The notes: a model not told the origin generated them from the sequence alone. A stretch of DNA of 37,456 nucleotides from Hyphomicrobiales bacterium (GCA_900473185.1 UCKU01000012.1:1-37456), one strand, 5' to 3'. Counted from the stretch's first letter, positions 24,583 through 33,147 are shown. Numbers and translations are program-made.

Positions 24583-24607
24583 AACTGGTCAACTGGCCTG
24601 ACCAATT
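24583..24607. promoter_or_regulatory. Inverted repeat upstream of the GntR-TRAP operon, candidate operator
   Basis: AACTGGTCA (24583-24591) and TGACCAATT (24599-24607) are inverted arms matching at 8 of 9 positions, 7 bases apart and 36 bases upstream of the GntR start. A third copy, TGACCAGTT at 24668-24676, is the exact reverse complement of the first and lies in the 3' end of the upstream Ldh-type gene. TGGTC/GACCA half-sites suit FadR-type regulators. Confidence 0.6.
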
Positions 24608-24656
24608 AATCCGAAGCTATCATCGGGGAAGTTGTGCGTCAATCCGACGCATGCAC

Positions 24657-25730
24657 TCAGACCGGGCTGACCAGTTGATAAGTGGACGCAAGGGTCCTCA
24701 GCGCCTCGACCGTCGCCGGATCCAGCGTCACGCCACATCTTTCCCGCTCGGCGGCGACAGCCCATTCCCGGTCGCCAGGCGCCATCACCCTGAAACCTTC
24801 ACGCGGCGGAGATGCCCTCAAGGTTTCGACGTAGCGTTTCATGGCAGCGTCGAAGATTTCGATATCGAGGAAGGCTGCAGGGTTCAGCGCGATGACAAAG
24901 GCACCGAGCCCACGCGGGGTCGAGAAATCCGGCCCGGGCATCGGAGCGATATCGAAACTCAGCTTCATGCCTGTGAGCACGGCGCTCAAGATCTCGGGAA
25001 TGCCTGCAAGCCCTGCGCCCTTGAAGCCGAATTCGCCGCCGAGCGGCGCCAGCATGTCGGCCACATCGGGATCGGTCGTGTCATACCCCCGTTCATCGGA
25101 GGCTACCCCTTCGGGCAGTTGGCGGCCGAGGCTGCGATAGAGCAGCACGCGGTTATAGGGCACGGCGCTCGTCGCCATGTCGAAGAGCCACGGGTTACCT
25201 CCCGTGACCGGCACAGCGCAGGCGATCGGATTGGTGCCATGAAAGCGCATGGCGCCGTCGTGCAGACGCACGAAGCTATCGGAATTGCAGAAGGCAAAGC
25301 CGATGAAGCCGCGTTGGGCGGCATCGAACGCGTAGGCACCTGCCGGTCCGAAATGCGAGGAATTGCGGATCGCAACTGCACCGACCCCGAATTCCCCGGC
25401 AAGACGCGTCGCATGCTCCATGGCCGTATAGGTCGCGAGCGCACCATGGCCATTATCCGCATCGAGCGAAGCGACGGCGCCGAAAGTGTTTACCAGCGCG
25501 AGATGCGGGCGCGGATTGAGGCGTCCTTCGGTCAACCCTTTCACATAATGAGGGAGCAGGCGCACACCGTGGCTGTCGATGCCATAGCGCGTACCATGCA
25601 GCATTCCCCGCGTCGCTGCATCCGCAGTCTGTTGGTCGGCGCCAACAGCGATAAAGACTTCTCGGCAGAAATCCTCGATCGTTGCCAGGGACGCCGGGGC
25701 GCCAGCGGTTTTTTTGCTGTCAGTCGTCAT
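24657..25730 (-). CDS. Ldh2/MdhII-type NAD(P)-dependent 2-hydroxyacid dehydrogenase
   Basis: 357 aa, in the family of malate/lactate, ureidoglycolate, sulfolactate and 2,3-diketogulonate dehydrogenases. Markers are YGIDSHGVRLLPHYVKGL (catalytic His), AIRNSSHFGPAGAYA, FHGTNPIACAVP, DMATSA, LPEG.ASDERGYDTTDP and APLGGEFGFKGAGLA. The ATG at 25730 has GAGG 3 bases upstream; a longer start at 25763 has no clear site. It lies upstream of the GntR-TRAP operon on the same strand, so it probably oxidises or reduces the same hydroxyacid or its keto form. The exact substrate is not readable. Confidence 0.88.
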   Translation of the reverse strand: MTTDSKKTAGAPASLATIEDFCREVFIAVGADQQTADAATRGMLHGTRYGIDSHGVRLLPHYVKGLTEGRLNPRPHLALVNTFGAVASLDADNGHGALATYTAMEHATRLAGEFGVGAVAIRNSSHFGPAGAYAFDAAQRGFIGFAFCNSDSFVRLHDGAMRFHGTNPIACAVPVTGGNPWLFDMATSAVPYNRVLLYRSLGRQLPEGVASDERGYDTTDPDVADMLAPLGGEFGFKGAGLAGIPEILSAVLTGMKLSFDIAPMPGPDFSTPRGLGAFVIALNPAAFLDIEIFDAAMKRYVETLRASPPREGFRVMAPGDREWAVAAERERCGVTLDPATVEALRTLASTYQLVSPV

Positions 25731-25850
25731 GGGCCTCAATCCGTTCGGATGGATCGTCTGCAAACTCTAGCGCGCTGGCGAGAAGATTCGATAGCCGCAT
25801 CGCGCCTGAACCTGCACTTCTTTCAAACTCCTGTCCGACCTGTGCAAACG

Positions 25851-26705
25851 TCACGGCTTGCCGAGCGACAGGCGGAACTGTCGGGGTGTCGTGCCGGTTC
25901 GCTGCTTGAAGATGTCGTAAAACCGGCTGCTGGAGCCGAAGCCGCAGTCGAGGGCAATCTCCAGGATCGAATCCTCGGTCTCGGCCAGCCGCTGCATTGC
26001 TCTCGCGAGACGATAACGTGTCAGATATTCCATTACGGAAATGCCGAGCACATCACGAAACGCCCGGTTGGCGGTGGTTGGATGCACGTTAGCGCGCTTT
26101 CCAAGATCCGCCAGGCTGAGCGGCTCGGAAAAATGCCGGTTGATCAGGTCGGTCAGCACCTCGGAATGGCGGATGGCGGGGCTTACTGGCGTCGCGGCGG
26201 CTGCGACGGACGAGCCTCGATCATCGGCGTGATCAAGGATGAGCCGGCGCACCCTGAGCTTGGCCTCGTCCGCGATCAGTTGGCACCGGACGGGATCGCC
26301 CCTGCCCCATTCCTCGACCCAGGCAGAGACGGTGAGCGGCGTCGTCTCGCGGCGGCGCGGCTCCACCACAAAGGCACCCTGCATGATTGCCTGCCTCGCT
26401 TTCTTGTCGATGGAGAGCGCGAGAAAGTCGACGAGCGGAAGGTAGACGCAGATGAGCGGCGCCTCCGGCGTCACCAGGATTGTCTGATGGGGAATGGCCG
26501 CCCAGAAGAGGACAAGGCGCCCAGCCTCGACCCGCTCCCGCCGACCGTTGAAGAGATAGGTCATGGCACCATCGAGAAGCAGGTTGATCTCGACATGGTC
26601 GTGCCAATGCGCAGCGCTCATGGCATCTGCCGTGTGGCGCTCGATCAGGAAGTTCCGCGGCGACCCCGCCCACTCGCCGCTCCTGTTGAAATGATCGTCT
26701 TTCAT
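25851..26705 (-). CDS. AraC family transcriptional regulator (MelR-like position)
   Basis: 284 aa: an N-terminal cupin-like sensing domain (HWHDHVEINLLLDGAMTYLF, then VEAGRLVLFWAAIPHQT) and a C-terminal double helix-turn-helix (LSLADLGKRANVHPTTANRA, then DSILEIALDCGFGSSSRFYD and the family end FKQRTGTTPRQFR). It is divergent from the GH4 alpha-galactosidase gene with about 100 bases between, the same arrangement as melR-melA, so it most likely activates that gene in response to an alpha-galactoside. A 731-codon open frame on the other strand spans it but is a shadow. Confidence 0.92.
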   Translation of the reverse strand: MKDDHFNRSGEWAGSPRNFLIERHTADAMSAAHWHDHVEINLLLDGAMTYLFNGRRERVEAGRLVLFWAAIPHQTILVTPEAPLICVYLPLVDFLALSIDKKARQAIMQGAFVVEPRRRETTPLTVSAWVEEWGRGDPVRCQLIADEAKLRVRRLILDHADDRGSSVAAAATPVSPAIRHSEVLTDLINRHFSEPLSLADLGKRANVHPTTANRAFRDVLGISVMEYLTRYRLARAMQRLAETEDSILEIALDCGFGSSSRFYDIFKQRTGTTPRQFRLSLGKP

Positions 26706-26807
26706 GCGTCCAACGCTTCAATCCGGGAATACTCCCTTCAATAGCAGGAAGAAATTCTGATTTGGAAGAGGCACCACTATGGCAACCTTGATTTGTGGGA
26801 GACCGAA

Positions 26808-28124
26808 ATGCCGAAGATTTGCCTCGTGGGCGCGGGCAGCACTGTTTTTGCGCAGAACATTCTGGGGGATTTGCTGTCCACACCCTCGGGCAGCGATTAT
26901 GTGATCAGCCTGTTTGATATCGACCCCGAACGCTTGAAGACATCGGAGATCGTTGCGCGGCGCATCTGCGAGGCGCTCAAGCTGCAGAGGGTAAGGGTAG
27001 AGGCCACCCTCGATCGTCGGGAGGCGCTGCGCGGATCGGATTTCGTTATCCTGATGATGCAGGTCGGCGGCTACAAGCCGGCGACTGTGACGGATTTCGA
27101 CGTGCCGAAGCGATACGGCCTGCGGCAGACCATTGCCGATACGCTCGGCATCGGCGGGATCTTCCGCGGACTTCGCACCATTCCGGTGCTGGAAGCGATC
27201 TGCCGCGATATGGAAGAGGTCTGCCCCGACGCGCTGCTAATGCAATATGTGAACCCGATGGCGATCAACTGCTGGGCGATCAAAGAGCTGGCGCCCAGTA
27301 TCCGCACGGTCGGCCTTTGCCATAGCGTGCAGCATACCGCCGCCCATCTCGCCTCCTGCCTCGACGAAGACATTGCCGACATCAACTACATCTCGGCTGG
27401 TATCAACCACGTCGCCTTCTTCCTGAAATACGAGAAGCTGCACGCTGATGGCCGGCGCGAGGATCTTTACCCCCGCCTGAAGGCTCTCGCCGGCGAGGGA
27501 CACGTGCCGCCCGACGACCGGGTGCGCTTCGATGTACTGAAGCGGCTCGGCCATTTCGTGACGGAATCGAGCGAACATTTTTCCGAATATACGTCCTGGT
27601 ACATCAAGGACCGCCGTCCGGAGCTCATCGACAAGCTCAACATCCCGCTCGACGAGTATATCAGCCGCTGCGAGCGGCAGATTTCAGAATGGCATGCGCT
27701 GCGCCGGGATCTCGAAGGCGACAAGCCGATTGAGGTCTGCCGCAGCAACGAATATGCCGCGGGCATCATTCACGCCGCCGTCACCGGCAATCCGGCGTTG
27801 ATCTATGGCAATGTTCCCAACAACGGCCTGATCGAGAATCTTCCGGCCGAATGCATCGTGGAAGTGCCCTGCCATGTGGACAGGAACGGCATCCAGCCAA
27901 CCCGCATCGGCAGGATCCCCTCGCAGCTCGCCGCTGTGATGAAACTCAGCGTCTCGGTTCAGGAACTGACCGTCGAGGCAGCATTGACGGGAAAACGCGA
28001 CCGCATCTATCAGGCAGCCCTGCTCGATCCGCATACATCGGCAGAACTGTCGCCGGACGAGATCTGGGGCCTGGTCGACGACCTGATCGAGGCACACGGC
28101 GACCTCCTGCCCAGATATAGCTGA
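26808..28124 (+). CDS. GH4 alpha-galactosidase-type glycosidase (MelA-like)
   Basis: 438 aa, near the length of MelA. GH4 enzymes hydrolyse by an NAD- and Mn-dependent redox-elimination route in the cytoplasm. The N-terminal NAD motif VGAGSTVF is followed by the CHSV motif with its metal-binding Cys, and INHVAFF, whose His lies 30 residues on and is the second metal ligand. CHSV is characteristic of the alpha-galactosidase branch. VNPMAINCWA and the late NNGLIENLPAECIVEVPC also fit. The ATG at 26808 has GGGAGA 6 bases upstream; a TTG at 26793 is less likely. A terminator follows, so it is its own transcript between two regulators. Activity on alpha-galactosaminides is possible given the downstream cluster, but is inference. 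Confidence 0.92.
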   Translation: MPKICLVGAGSTVFAQNILGDLLSTPSGSDYVISLFDIDPERLKTSEIVARRICEALKLQRVRVEATLDRREALRGSDFVILMMQVGGYKPATVTDFDVPKRYGLRQTIADTLGIGGIFRGLRTIPVLEAICRDMEEVCPDALLMQYVNPMAINCWAIKELAPSIRTVGLCHSVQHTAAHLASCLDEDIADINYISAGINHVAFFLKYEKLHADGRREDLYPRLKALAGEGHVPPDDRVRFDVLKRLGHFVTESSEHFSEYTSWYIKDRRPELIDKLNIPLDEYISRCERQISEWHALRRDLEGDKPIEVCRSNEYAAGIIHAAVTGNPALIYGNVPNNGLIENLPAECIVEVPCHVDRNGIQPTRIGRIPSQLAAVMKLSVSVQELTVEAALTGKRDRIYQAALLDPHTSAELSPDEIWGLVDDLIEAHGDLLPRYS

Positions 28125-28165
28125 GATCGGCCACAGGGCTATTCGCTCACCAAACAACAGCCAAG

Positions 28166-28203
28166 AGGCACGTCGTCATCAGAGACGGCGTGCCTTTCTT
28201 TTT
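28166..28203 (+). terminator. Rho-independent terminator of the GH4 gene
   Basis: AGGCACGTCGTC (28166-28177) pairs over 12 bases, with one G-U, to GACGGCGTGCCT (28184-28195) around a 6-base loop, followed by TTCTTTTT. It lies 41 bases after the GH4 stop. Confidence 0.9.
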
Positions 28204-28245
28204 GATTCTGCACCACCTGATGGGCCAACATGAAAAAGATCATAA

Positions 28246-28275
28246 ACGATCAGAATCTTGATTGACATTGATCGT
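28246..28275. promoter_or_regulatory. Promoter with flanking inverted repeat upstream of the DeoR-type gene
   Basis: ACGATCA (28246-28252) and TGATCGT (28269-28275) are perfect inverted arms, 16 bases apart, that bracket a consensus -35 hexamer TTGACA at 28262-28267. The matching -10 is weak (AACTTT near 28286). The arrangement suits repression by the DeoR/AgaR-like protein encoded just downstream; binding itself is inferred. Confidence 0.55.
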
Positions 28276-28327
28276 ATTGAGTGGGAACTTTGATGCAAAT
28301 AAGCACAATTGCAGCAGGGGACAATCT

Positions 28328-29122
28328 GTGAACCAGACTGGCGGCGTGAAGACTGATCGGCTCGATGCCATCCGCAGCCATCTCTACGCGAATGGCTTTT
28401 CCACCATTCAGGACCTGGCCGATGCTGTCGGCGCTTCCTTGGCAACCGTGCGGCGCGACCTACAAATTCTCGAACAGGATGGCGCGATTGACCGTGTGCA
28501 CGGCGGTGCCCGTATCGCCGAGGGTTCCTCGGTCGAAATGGCCTTCCAGGAACGGGAAAAGCGCCAGCTTTCGGCCAAGCGTGCGATCGCCAATGCGGCC
28601 TACGAACGGCTTCTGCCTCGCACGGCGATCTTCCTCGACGCCGGCACGACGGTTCTTCAGCTTGCGCGCCTAATCCGCATCAATCCGATGCCGCTCCGCA
28701 TCTTCACCAACGGCCTGATCGTCGCTCAGGAATTTCTCAACATTCCGAACCTCGAGGTTGTGCTTCTCGGTGGCCAGCTGCGCAGCGAAAACGCCTCCCT
28801 CGTCGGCCCGCAGGCCGAGGCAATGCTCGAAACGATCTGGTTCGATCAGCTGTTTCTCGGAGCAAGCGCCATCAGCCCCGACGGCGCGATCTACAGCGTG
28901 GACAGTGCCGAAGCCAGCCTGAATCGGCGCATGCTCACCCGCTCTGCCAACGGCTATGTGCTCGCCGATTCCTCGAAATTCGGGACGATGGCGACTTACA
29001 AGGTCGCGCCCCTGAACGCCGCAAAGCTCATCACCGACAAGGGCCTGACGCCCCAATGGCGCGCCGAACTGAACAACTTCGGTATTGACGCGACCTATGC
29101 CGAGCTCGGAGCAAAAGAATGA
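28328..29122 (+). CDS. DeoR family regulator, AgaR-like
   Basis: 264 aa. The N-terminal DeoR helix-turn-helix is at about residues 10-60 (FSTIQDLADAVGASLATVRR, then DLQILEQDGAIDRVHGGA). The C-terminal sugar-phosphate sensing domain has LDAGTTVLQLARL, TNGLIVAQEF, LLGGQLRSENASLVGPQA and LGASAISPDGAIYSVDSAEA. The GTG at 28328 has AGGGGA 6 bases upstream; the TTG at 28262 is the -35 box and is rejected. It is first in the kinase/ABC/AgaS/GatZ operon and overlaps the kinase by ATGA. The expected effector is a phosphorylated amino sugar or tagatose phosphate. Confidence 0.9.
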   Translation: MNQTGGVKTDRLDAIRSHLYANGFSTIQDLADAVGASLATVRRDLQILEQDGAIDRVHGGARIAEGSSVEMAFQEREKRQLSAKRAIANAAYERLLPRTAIFLDAGTTVLQLARLIRINPMPLRIFTNGLIVAQEFLNIPNLEVVLLGGQLRSENASLVGPQAEAMLETIWFDQLFLGASAISPDGAIYSVDSAEASLNRRMLTRSANGYVLADSSKFGTMATYKVAPLNAAKLITDKGLTPQWRAELNNFGIDATYAELGAKE

Positions 29123-30081
29123 GTAACGAGCTGATCCTCGGCATCGATGGCGGCGGCAGCAAGGTGCTCGTCACACTGGCCGACAAAGACGGCCGAATTC
29201 TGCGCACAGCGCTCGGCGGCGGCGTCAATCCGATGGACAATCCGGACTGGCGACAGGAGCTGGAGCGGCATATCGAACCGTTCCGCAATGAGCCGGGACT
29301 GGCCGCCGTCGGCGCTGCCCTGCCGGCCTATGGTGAAGTAGCGCATCTCTCCGGGCTCCAGAAGCAATGCATTGATGACGCCTTTCCGGATATCCGCGGG
29401 ATCGTGCTGAATGACGTCGACGCCGCCCATCTCGGCGCCTTTGCCGGGCGCCCGGGTATCCTCGTTCTGTCGGGTACCGGCTCCATGTCCTGGGCGCGCA
29501 ATGGCGCGGGTGCCTCCGCACGCGCAGGCGGCTGGGGCGATGTGATCGGCGACGAGGGCAGCAGCTATTGGATCGGCCGCGAAGCCCTGCATCTCATCAG
29601 CCAGAGCCTTGATGGACGTGCCAAACCGACCGTGCTGGCAAAGGCTATTTATGACCACCTCGATCTCGATATCACCGATCCGATCAACGCGCTCGAAGGT
29701 TGGATCAGCGGGCTCGCGCGTCCGCGCGCCGGTATTGCCGCGCTCTCCGTCCTTGTCGACCAAACAGCGAGCCAGGGTGACGAAACCGCAATCGGCCTGA
29801 TCGAGAAGGCAGCCGAGGAGCTTGCCAAACACCATTGGGCGATATCAGGCCATTGTGAAACCGGCACCGACTGGACCTATGCGGGCGGCACCTTTTCCAG
29901 CCGTCTGCTGCTCGAGGCCGTCGAACGGCGGATCGGCCGGCGGGCGGTTTCACCCGTACTTCCCCCCATTGGCGGCGCGCTTCTGGCCGCCGCCCAACTT
30001 CTCGACTGGCCGCTCGACGAGCGCTGGTTCGGGCAAATCGCGGTCGCGGCCGAAACCGTGATCGCGCGATCAAGACAATGA
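29119..30081 (+). CDS. BadF/BcrA-type ATPase, probable amino-sugar kinase
   Basis: 320 aa, ASKHA-fold kinase of the N-acetylglucosamine/glucosamine kinase group. The phosphate-1 loop is LGIDGGGSKVLVTLAD at the N-terminus; an Asp-containing NDVDAAHLGAFAG, the adenosine motif VLSGTGSMSWARN and GGWGDVIGDEGSSYWIGREAL follow. The last segment, PPIGGALLAAAQLL, is also typical. It starts inside the regulator gene (ATGA). Because an ABC importer delivers unphosphorylated sugar, a kinase is required; with AgaS next door I infer galactosamine or GalNAc 6-kinase activity (AgaK role). Glucosamine is an alternative substrate. Confidence 0.85.
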   Translation: MSNELILGIDGGGSKVLVTLADKDGRILRTALGGGVNPMDNPDWRQELERHIEPFRNEPGLAAVGAALPAYGEVAHLSGLQKQCIDDAFPDIRGIVLNDVDAAHLGAFAGRPGILVLSGTGSMSWARNGAGASARAGGWGDVIGDEGSSYWIGREALHLISQSLDGRAKPTVLAKAIYDHLDLDITDPINALEGWISGLARPRAGIAALSVLVDQTASQGDETAIGLIEKAAEELAKHHWAISGHCETGTDWTYAGGTFSSRLLLEAVERRIGRRAVSPVLPPIGGALLAAAQLLDWPLDERWFGQIAVAAETVIARSRQ

Positions 30082-30108
30082 CTGTCAACGATAACGAAGG
30101 ATGGGAAC

Positions 30109-31365
30109 ATGCGTAAATTCATATTGCCTTTGCTTGCCTCCGCCGCCCTTGCGATCGCCCTGCCTGCCTTGGCGGACGACGCCAAACCGCTTGCCGGCCA
30201 GTCTATCACGGTCCTCATGCCGTCGCCGCAGGGCGCTACGGTTGCGGCCGATTTTGAAGCCGAGACCGGCATTCATGTCGATCTGCAGACCCTCTCCTGG
30301 GACGATATCCGCCCGAAGCTGGTAACGGCGCTCGTCGCCGGCACGGCACCAGCCGATGTCACCGAATTCGACTGGTCATGGACGGGTCAGTTCAGCGCCG
30401 CCGGTTGGTACATGCCGCTGAACGACGTGATCGATAGGGATAGTGTCGATGATATTGGCGTTGCCAAGATCTTCACCGTCGACGGTCAGTTGCTCGGCGT
30501 GCCCTACACGAACGATTTCCGCGTCATGCTCGTCAACAAGAAGCATTTCACGGATGCAGGCATTACCGAAATGCCGAAGACGCTCGACGCGCTGGTCGAG
30601 GCAGCAAAGAAGATCAAGGAGAAGGGCATCTCCACCTATCCGATCGGTCTGCCGCTCTCGGCGACCGAAGGCGCCTCCACCAGCTGGTATCTGCTGACCA
30701 AGGCGTTCGGCGGCGAACTCTTCGACAAGGATTTCAAGCCGCTTTTCCTTACCGCCGATTCAGCCGGCTACAAGGCGCTCGCCTTCGAACTGAAGCTCTT
30801 GAAGGACGGTCTGGTCGATCCGGCCTCGACAGGCCTCAAGGACAGCCAGATCAATGAGAGCATGTTCGCCCAGGGGCTGACCAGCATCATGATCTCGGGT
30901 GAACCAGGTCGCCTGGGCCAGATGAACGATCCGAAGCAGTCCAAGGTCGCCGGCCAGGTGGAAGCGATCCTCGTGCCGACCGAAAGTGGTCAGACCCGCA
31001 GCTTCGGCCTTCCGGAAGCGCTCGCCATTCCGAATGTCTCGCAGAACAAGGAAGCTGCGGTCGCCTTCGTCAAATGGTTCACCAGCAAGGAGTTCCAGAA
31101 GAAGAATGCGGCAAACGGCTTCCTGCCGACGCGCACTTCGGCTCTCGCCGAACTTAATACGGAAGGCAAGCTGACGAGCGGCGACGCACTTGTCGCACAG
31201 TCCAAGACCGTCGAGCCTCTGTTCCAGCAGGGAACGCCGCCGTGGTATCCGCAGTTTTCGAGCGCGGTGAACACGGCGATCAATAGCGCGGCAAAGGACC
31301 AGGTCACCGTTGATCAGGCCATGCAGAGCATCGCCGATGCAGCCAAGCAGGCGATGGCGCAATGA
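30109..31365 (+). CDS. Sugar ABC transporter binding protein
   Basis: 418 aa, SBP family 1 (MalE/UgpB type), the periplasmic receptor. The Sec signal is FILPLLASAALAIALPALAD with a probable cut at ALA-DD. The mature protein shows ITVLMPSPQGATVAADFEAE, TGIHVDLQTLSWDDIRPKL, TEFDWSWTGQFSAAGWYMPL and the YTNDFRVMLVNKKHF motif. AAGGATG lies about 8 bases before the ATG. It overlaps the first permease by ATGA, so no stem-loop separates receptor from channel here, unlike the TRAP and Pot-type operons in this window. The ligand is probably an amino sugar or its glycoside. Confidence 0.92.
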   Translation: MRKFILPLLASAALAIALPALADDAKPLAGQSITVLMPSPQGATVAADFEAETGIHVDLQTLSWDDIRPKLVTALVAGTAPADVTEFDWSWTGQFSAAGWYMPLNDVIDRDSVDDIGVAKIFTVDGQLLGVPYTNDFRVMLVNKKHFTDAGITEMPKTLDALVEAAKKIKEKGISTYPIGLPLSATEGASTSWYLLTKAFGGELFDKDFKPLFLTADSAGYKALAFELKLLKDGLVDPASTGLKDSQINESMFAQGLTSIMISGEPGRLGQMNDPKQSKVAGQVEAILVPTESGQTRSFGLPEALAIPNVSQNKEAAVAFVKWFTSKEFQKKNAANGFLPTRTSALAELNTEGKLTSGDALVAQSKTVEPLFQQGTPPWYPQFSSAVNTAINSAAKDQVTVDQAMQSIADAAKQAMAQ

Positions 31366-32279
31366 CAACAGCCACCGCTGAAGGTGTCGCAGCCAGGCGT
31401 AGTGTCGGCCTCAACGCCGACACCATGCTCGGACTGCTGCTGGTGCTGCCGATCCTGGTGACGATGGCAGCTCTGGTCTTCTATCCAATGGGACGGACGG
31501 TCTGGGACTCGCTGCATCGGGTCAATCCGATGCAGGCCGGAACGCCCTTCGTCGGACTGGAAAATTACACACGCATGCTGTCGGACGGACAGCTGGCGAC
31601 GACCTGGACGAATACCCTCATCTACGTCGTTCTCGCCGTCGCTGCCGAAACCATCTTCGGCGTGCTTGCCGCAGCGCTCATCAATCAGATGAAGGTCGGG
31701 CGCCAGTGGGTGCTTGCGGCTGTCATCCTGCCCTGGGCGCTCCCCGGTGTCGTCAACTCCGTCATCTGGCTATGGATCTATCAGCCCGGCGCCGGCCTGT
31801 TGAACGGCATCCTCGTCGCACTTGGCCTGCCTTTCGAAAATCATGTCTGGTTCAACGACCGGACGAGCGCGATCATCGCGGTCACCGTCGTGCATGTCTG
31901 GCGCATGATGCCGCTGACGATCGTCATCGTGCTTGCCGCCATGCAGAGCATCCCGGCGCATCTCTATGAGGCTGCCCGCATCGACGGTGCGACGCGCGTG
32001 CAGATGTTCAGCCTGGTCACGCTTCCGCTGGTGCGCAGCGCCATCGCCGTTGCCATGACGAACGCGACGGTCAATGCCTTCAACCTTTTCGACGAGGCCT
32101 GGGTGCTGGCCGGATCGAGCCTCGAAACGCGGCCGATCCTCGTGCAGATATATCTCGAGACGTTCCAGAACCTTCGCTTCTCCTACGGGATGGCTCTGTC
32201 GGTCGTCATTACGCTGGTGTCCCTGCTCGTCTCGCTCGTCTACGTCCTCCGCGTCTATCGCAACACACGGTTCGACTGA
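31362..32279 (+). CDS. Sugar ABC transporter permease 1 (MalF-like)
   Basis: 305 aa with about six hydrophobic spans, beginning TMLGLLLVLPILVTMAALVF. Family segments are FVGLENYTRMLSDGQLATTW, TLIYVVLAVAAETIFGVLAA, VIWLWIYQPGAGLLNGIL, and the EAA loop YEAARIDGATRVQMFSLVTL. It overlaps the binding-protein gene by ATGA and the next permease by one base. It partners the following permease in the inner membrane. Confidence 0.92.
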   Translation: MTTATAEGVAARRSVGLNADTMLGLLLVLPILVTMAALVFYPMGRTVWDSLHRVNPMQAGTPFVGLENYTRMLSDGQLATTWTNTLIYVVLAVAAETIFGVLAAALINQMKVGRQWVLAAVILPWALPGVVNSVIWLWIYQPGAGLLNGILVALGLPFENHVWFNDRTSAIIAVTVVHVWRMMPLTIVIVLAAMQSIPAHLYEAARIDGATRVQMFSLVTLPLVRSAIAVAMTNATVNAFNLFDEAWVLAGSSLETRPILVQIYLETFQNLRFSYGMALSVVITLVSLLVSLVYVLRVYRNTRFD

Positions 32280-33136
32280 TGAAACCAACCATTGTCTATC
32301 GCCTGTTGATTTGGGCCGGTCTTGCGGTGCTGCTGATCTGGTCGCTTGGCCCGATCTACTGGACGATCGCAAGTTCCGTGACACCAACGGAAGATTTTTC
32401 CACGCGGCCGATCCATTTCTTCCCGCAGCATTTCACGCTCGACCATTATTCGCGCCTGCTCGGCATCAACATTGCGCGGATCGGTGGGGTGGAGGTGTGG
32501 AAGCAGTTCCGCGCAGCGCTGGTCAACAGCGTGATCACGTCTGCAGCTGCCACGGCTCTCTGCGTCGCGATCTCGGCACTCGGCGCCTATGCCTTCACCC
32601 GGATGCGCTTTCCCGGGCGTCAGCTTCTGTTTGGCGCTGTCGTCGCGACGCTGGCCATCCCTGCCTATGCGGTGCTGATCCCGCTCTATCAGATCATGAT
32701 CAAAATGCATCTGGTCGACACCTATACCGGGGTCTCGCTGATCTATGTCTCAGCCTATCTGCCGCTCTCCCTCTGGCTGTTGCGCAGCGTCTTCGAGCAG
32801 CTTCCAATCGCGCTCGAAGAGGCGGCACAGCTTGATGGCGCGGGTCGCCTATTCATCTTCTTCCACATCGTGCTGCCACTCGCCGGACCCGGTCTGACGG
32901 CGGCCGCCATCCTCACCTTCCTGGGGGCATGGGGCCAGTACCTCGTTCCCCTCATCTTCTCACCGCAGGCGACGAAACCACTGACGGTTCTCATTCCCGA
33001 ATTCGTCACCAAGAACTTCATCGACTACGGGCTGATCACGGCAAGCGGATCGATTGCGATCGTCATCCCTGCCCTGGTCGTCATCTTCCTCAACCGGTAC
33101 CTCGTCAGCGGTCTGCTGGCTGGTTCGGTCAAATAA
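32279..33136 (+). CDS. Sugar ABC transporter permease 2 (MalG-like)
   Basis: 285 aa. Family segments are the N-terminal span LAVLLIWSLGPIYWTIASSV, LVNSVITSAAATALCVAISA, AFTRMRFPGRQLLFG, YLPLSLWLLRSVFEQLP and the EAA loop LEEAAQLDGAGRLFIFFHIV. It ends with SGLLAGSVK, the classic MalG-type C-terminus. It starts in TGATG with the preceding permease; the SIS-domain gene follows after 11 bases. Confidence 0.93.
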   Translation: MKPTIVYRLLIWAGLAVLLIWSLGPIYWTIASSVTPTEDFSTRPIHFFPQHFTLDHYSRLLGINIARIGGVEVWKQFRAALVNSVITSAAATALCVAISALGAYAFTRMRFPGRQLLFGAVVATLAIPAYAVLIPLYQIMIKMHLVDTYTGVSLIYVSAYLPLSLWLLRSVFEQLPIALEEAAQLDGAGRLFIFFHIVLPLAGPGLTAAAILTFLGAWGQYLVPLIFSPQATKPLTVLIPEFVTKNFIDYGLITASGSIAIVIPALVVIFLNRYLVSGLLAGSVK

Positions 33137-33147
33137 TCGGAGACATC

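Noticed and set aside
24549..26744. A 731-codon plus-strand open frame
   Set aside because: It lies antisense to the GntR promoter region, the Ldh-type gene and the AraC gene, all of which have clear family motifs. Its translation is rich in Arg, Gly and His with no recognisable domain, as expected for a shadow in GC-rich DNA.
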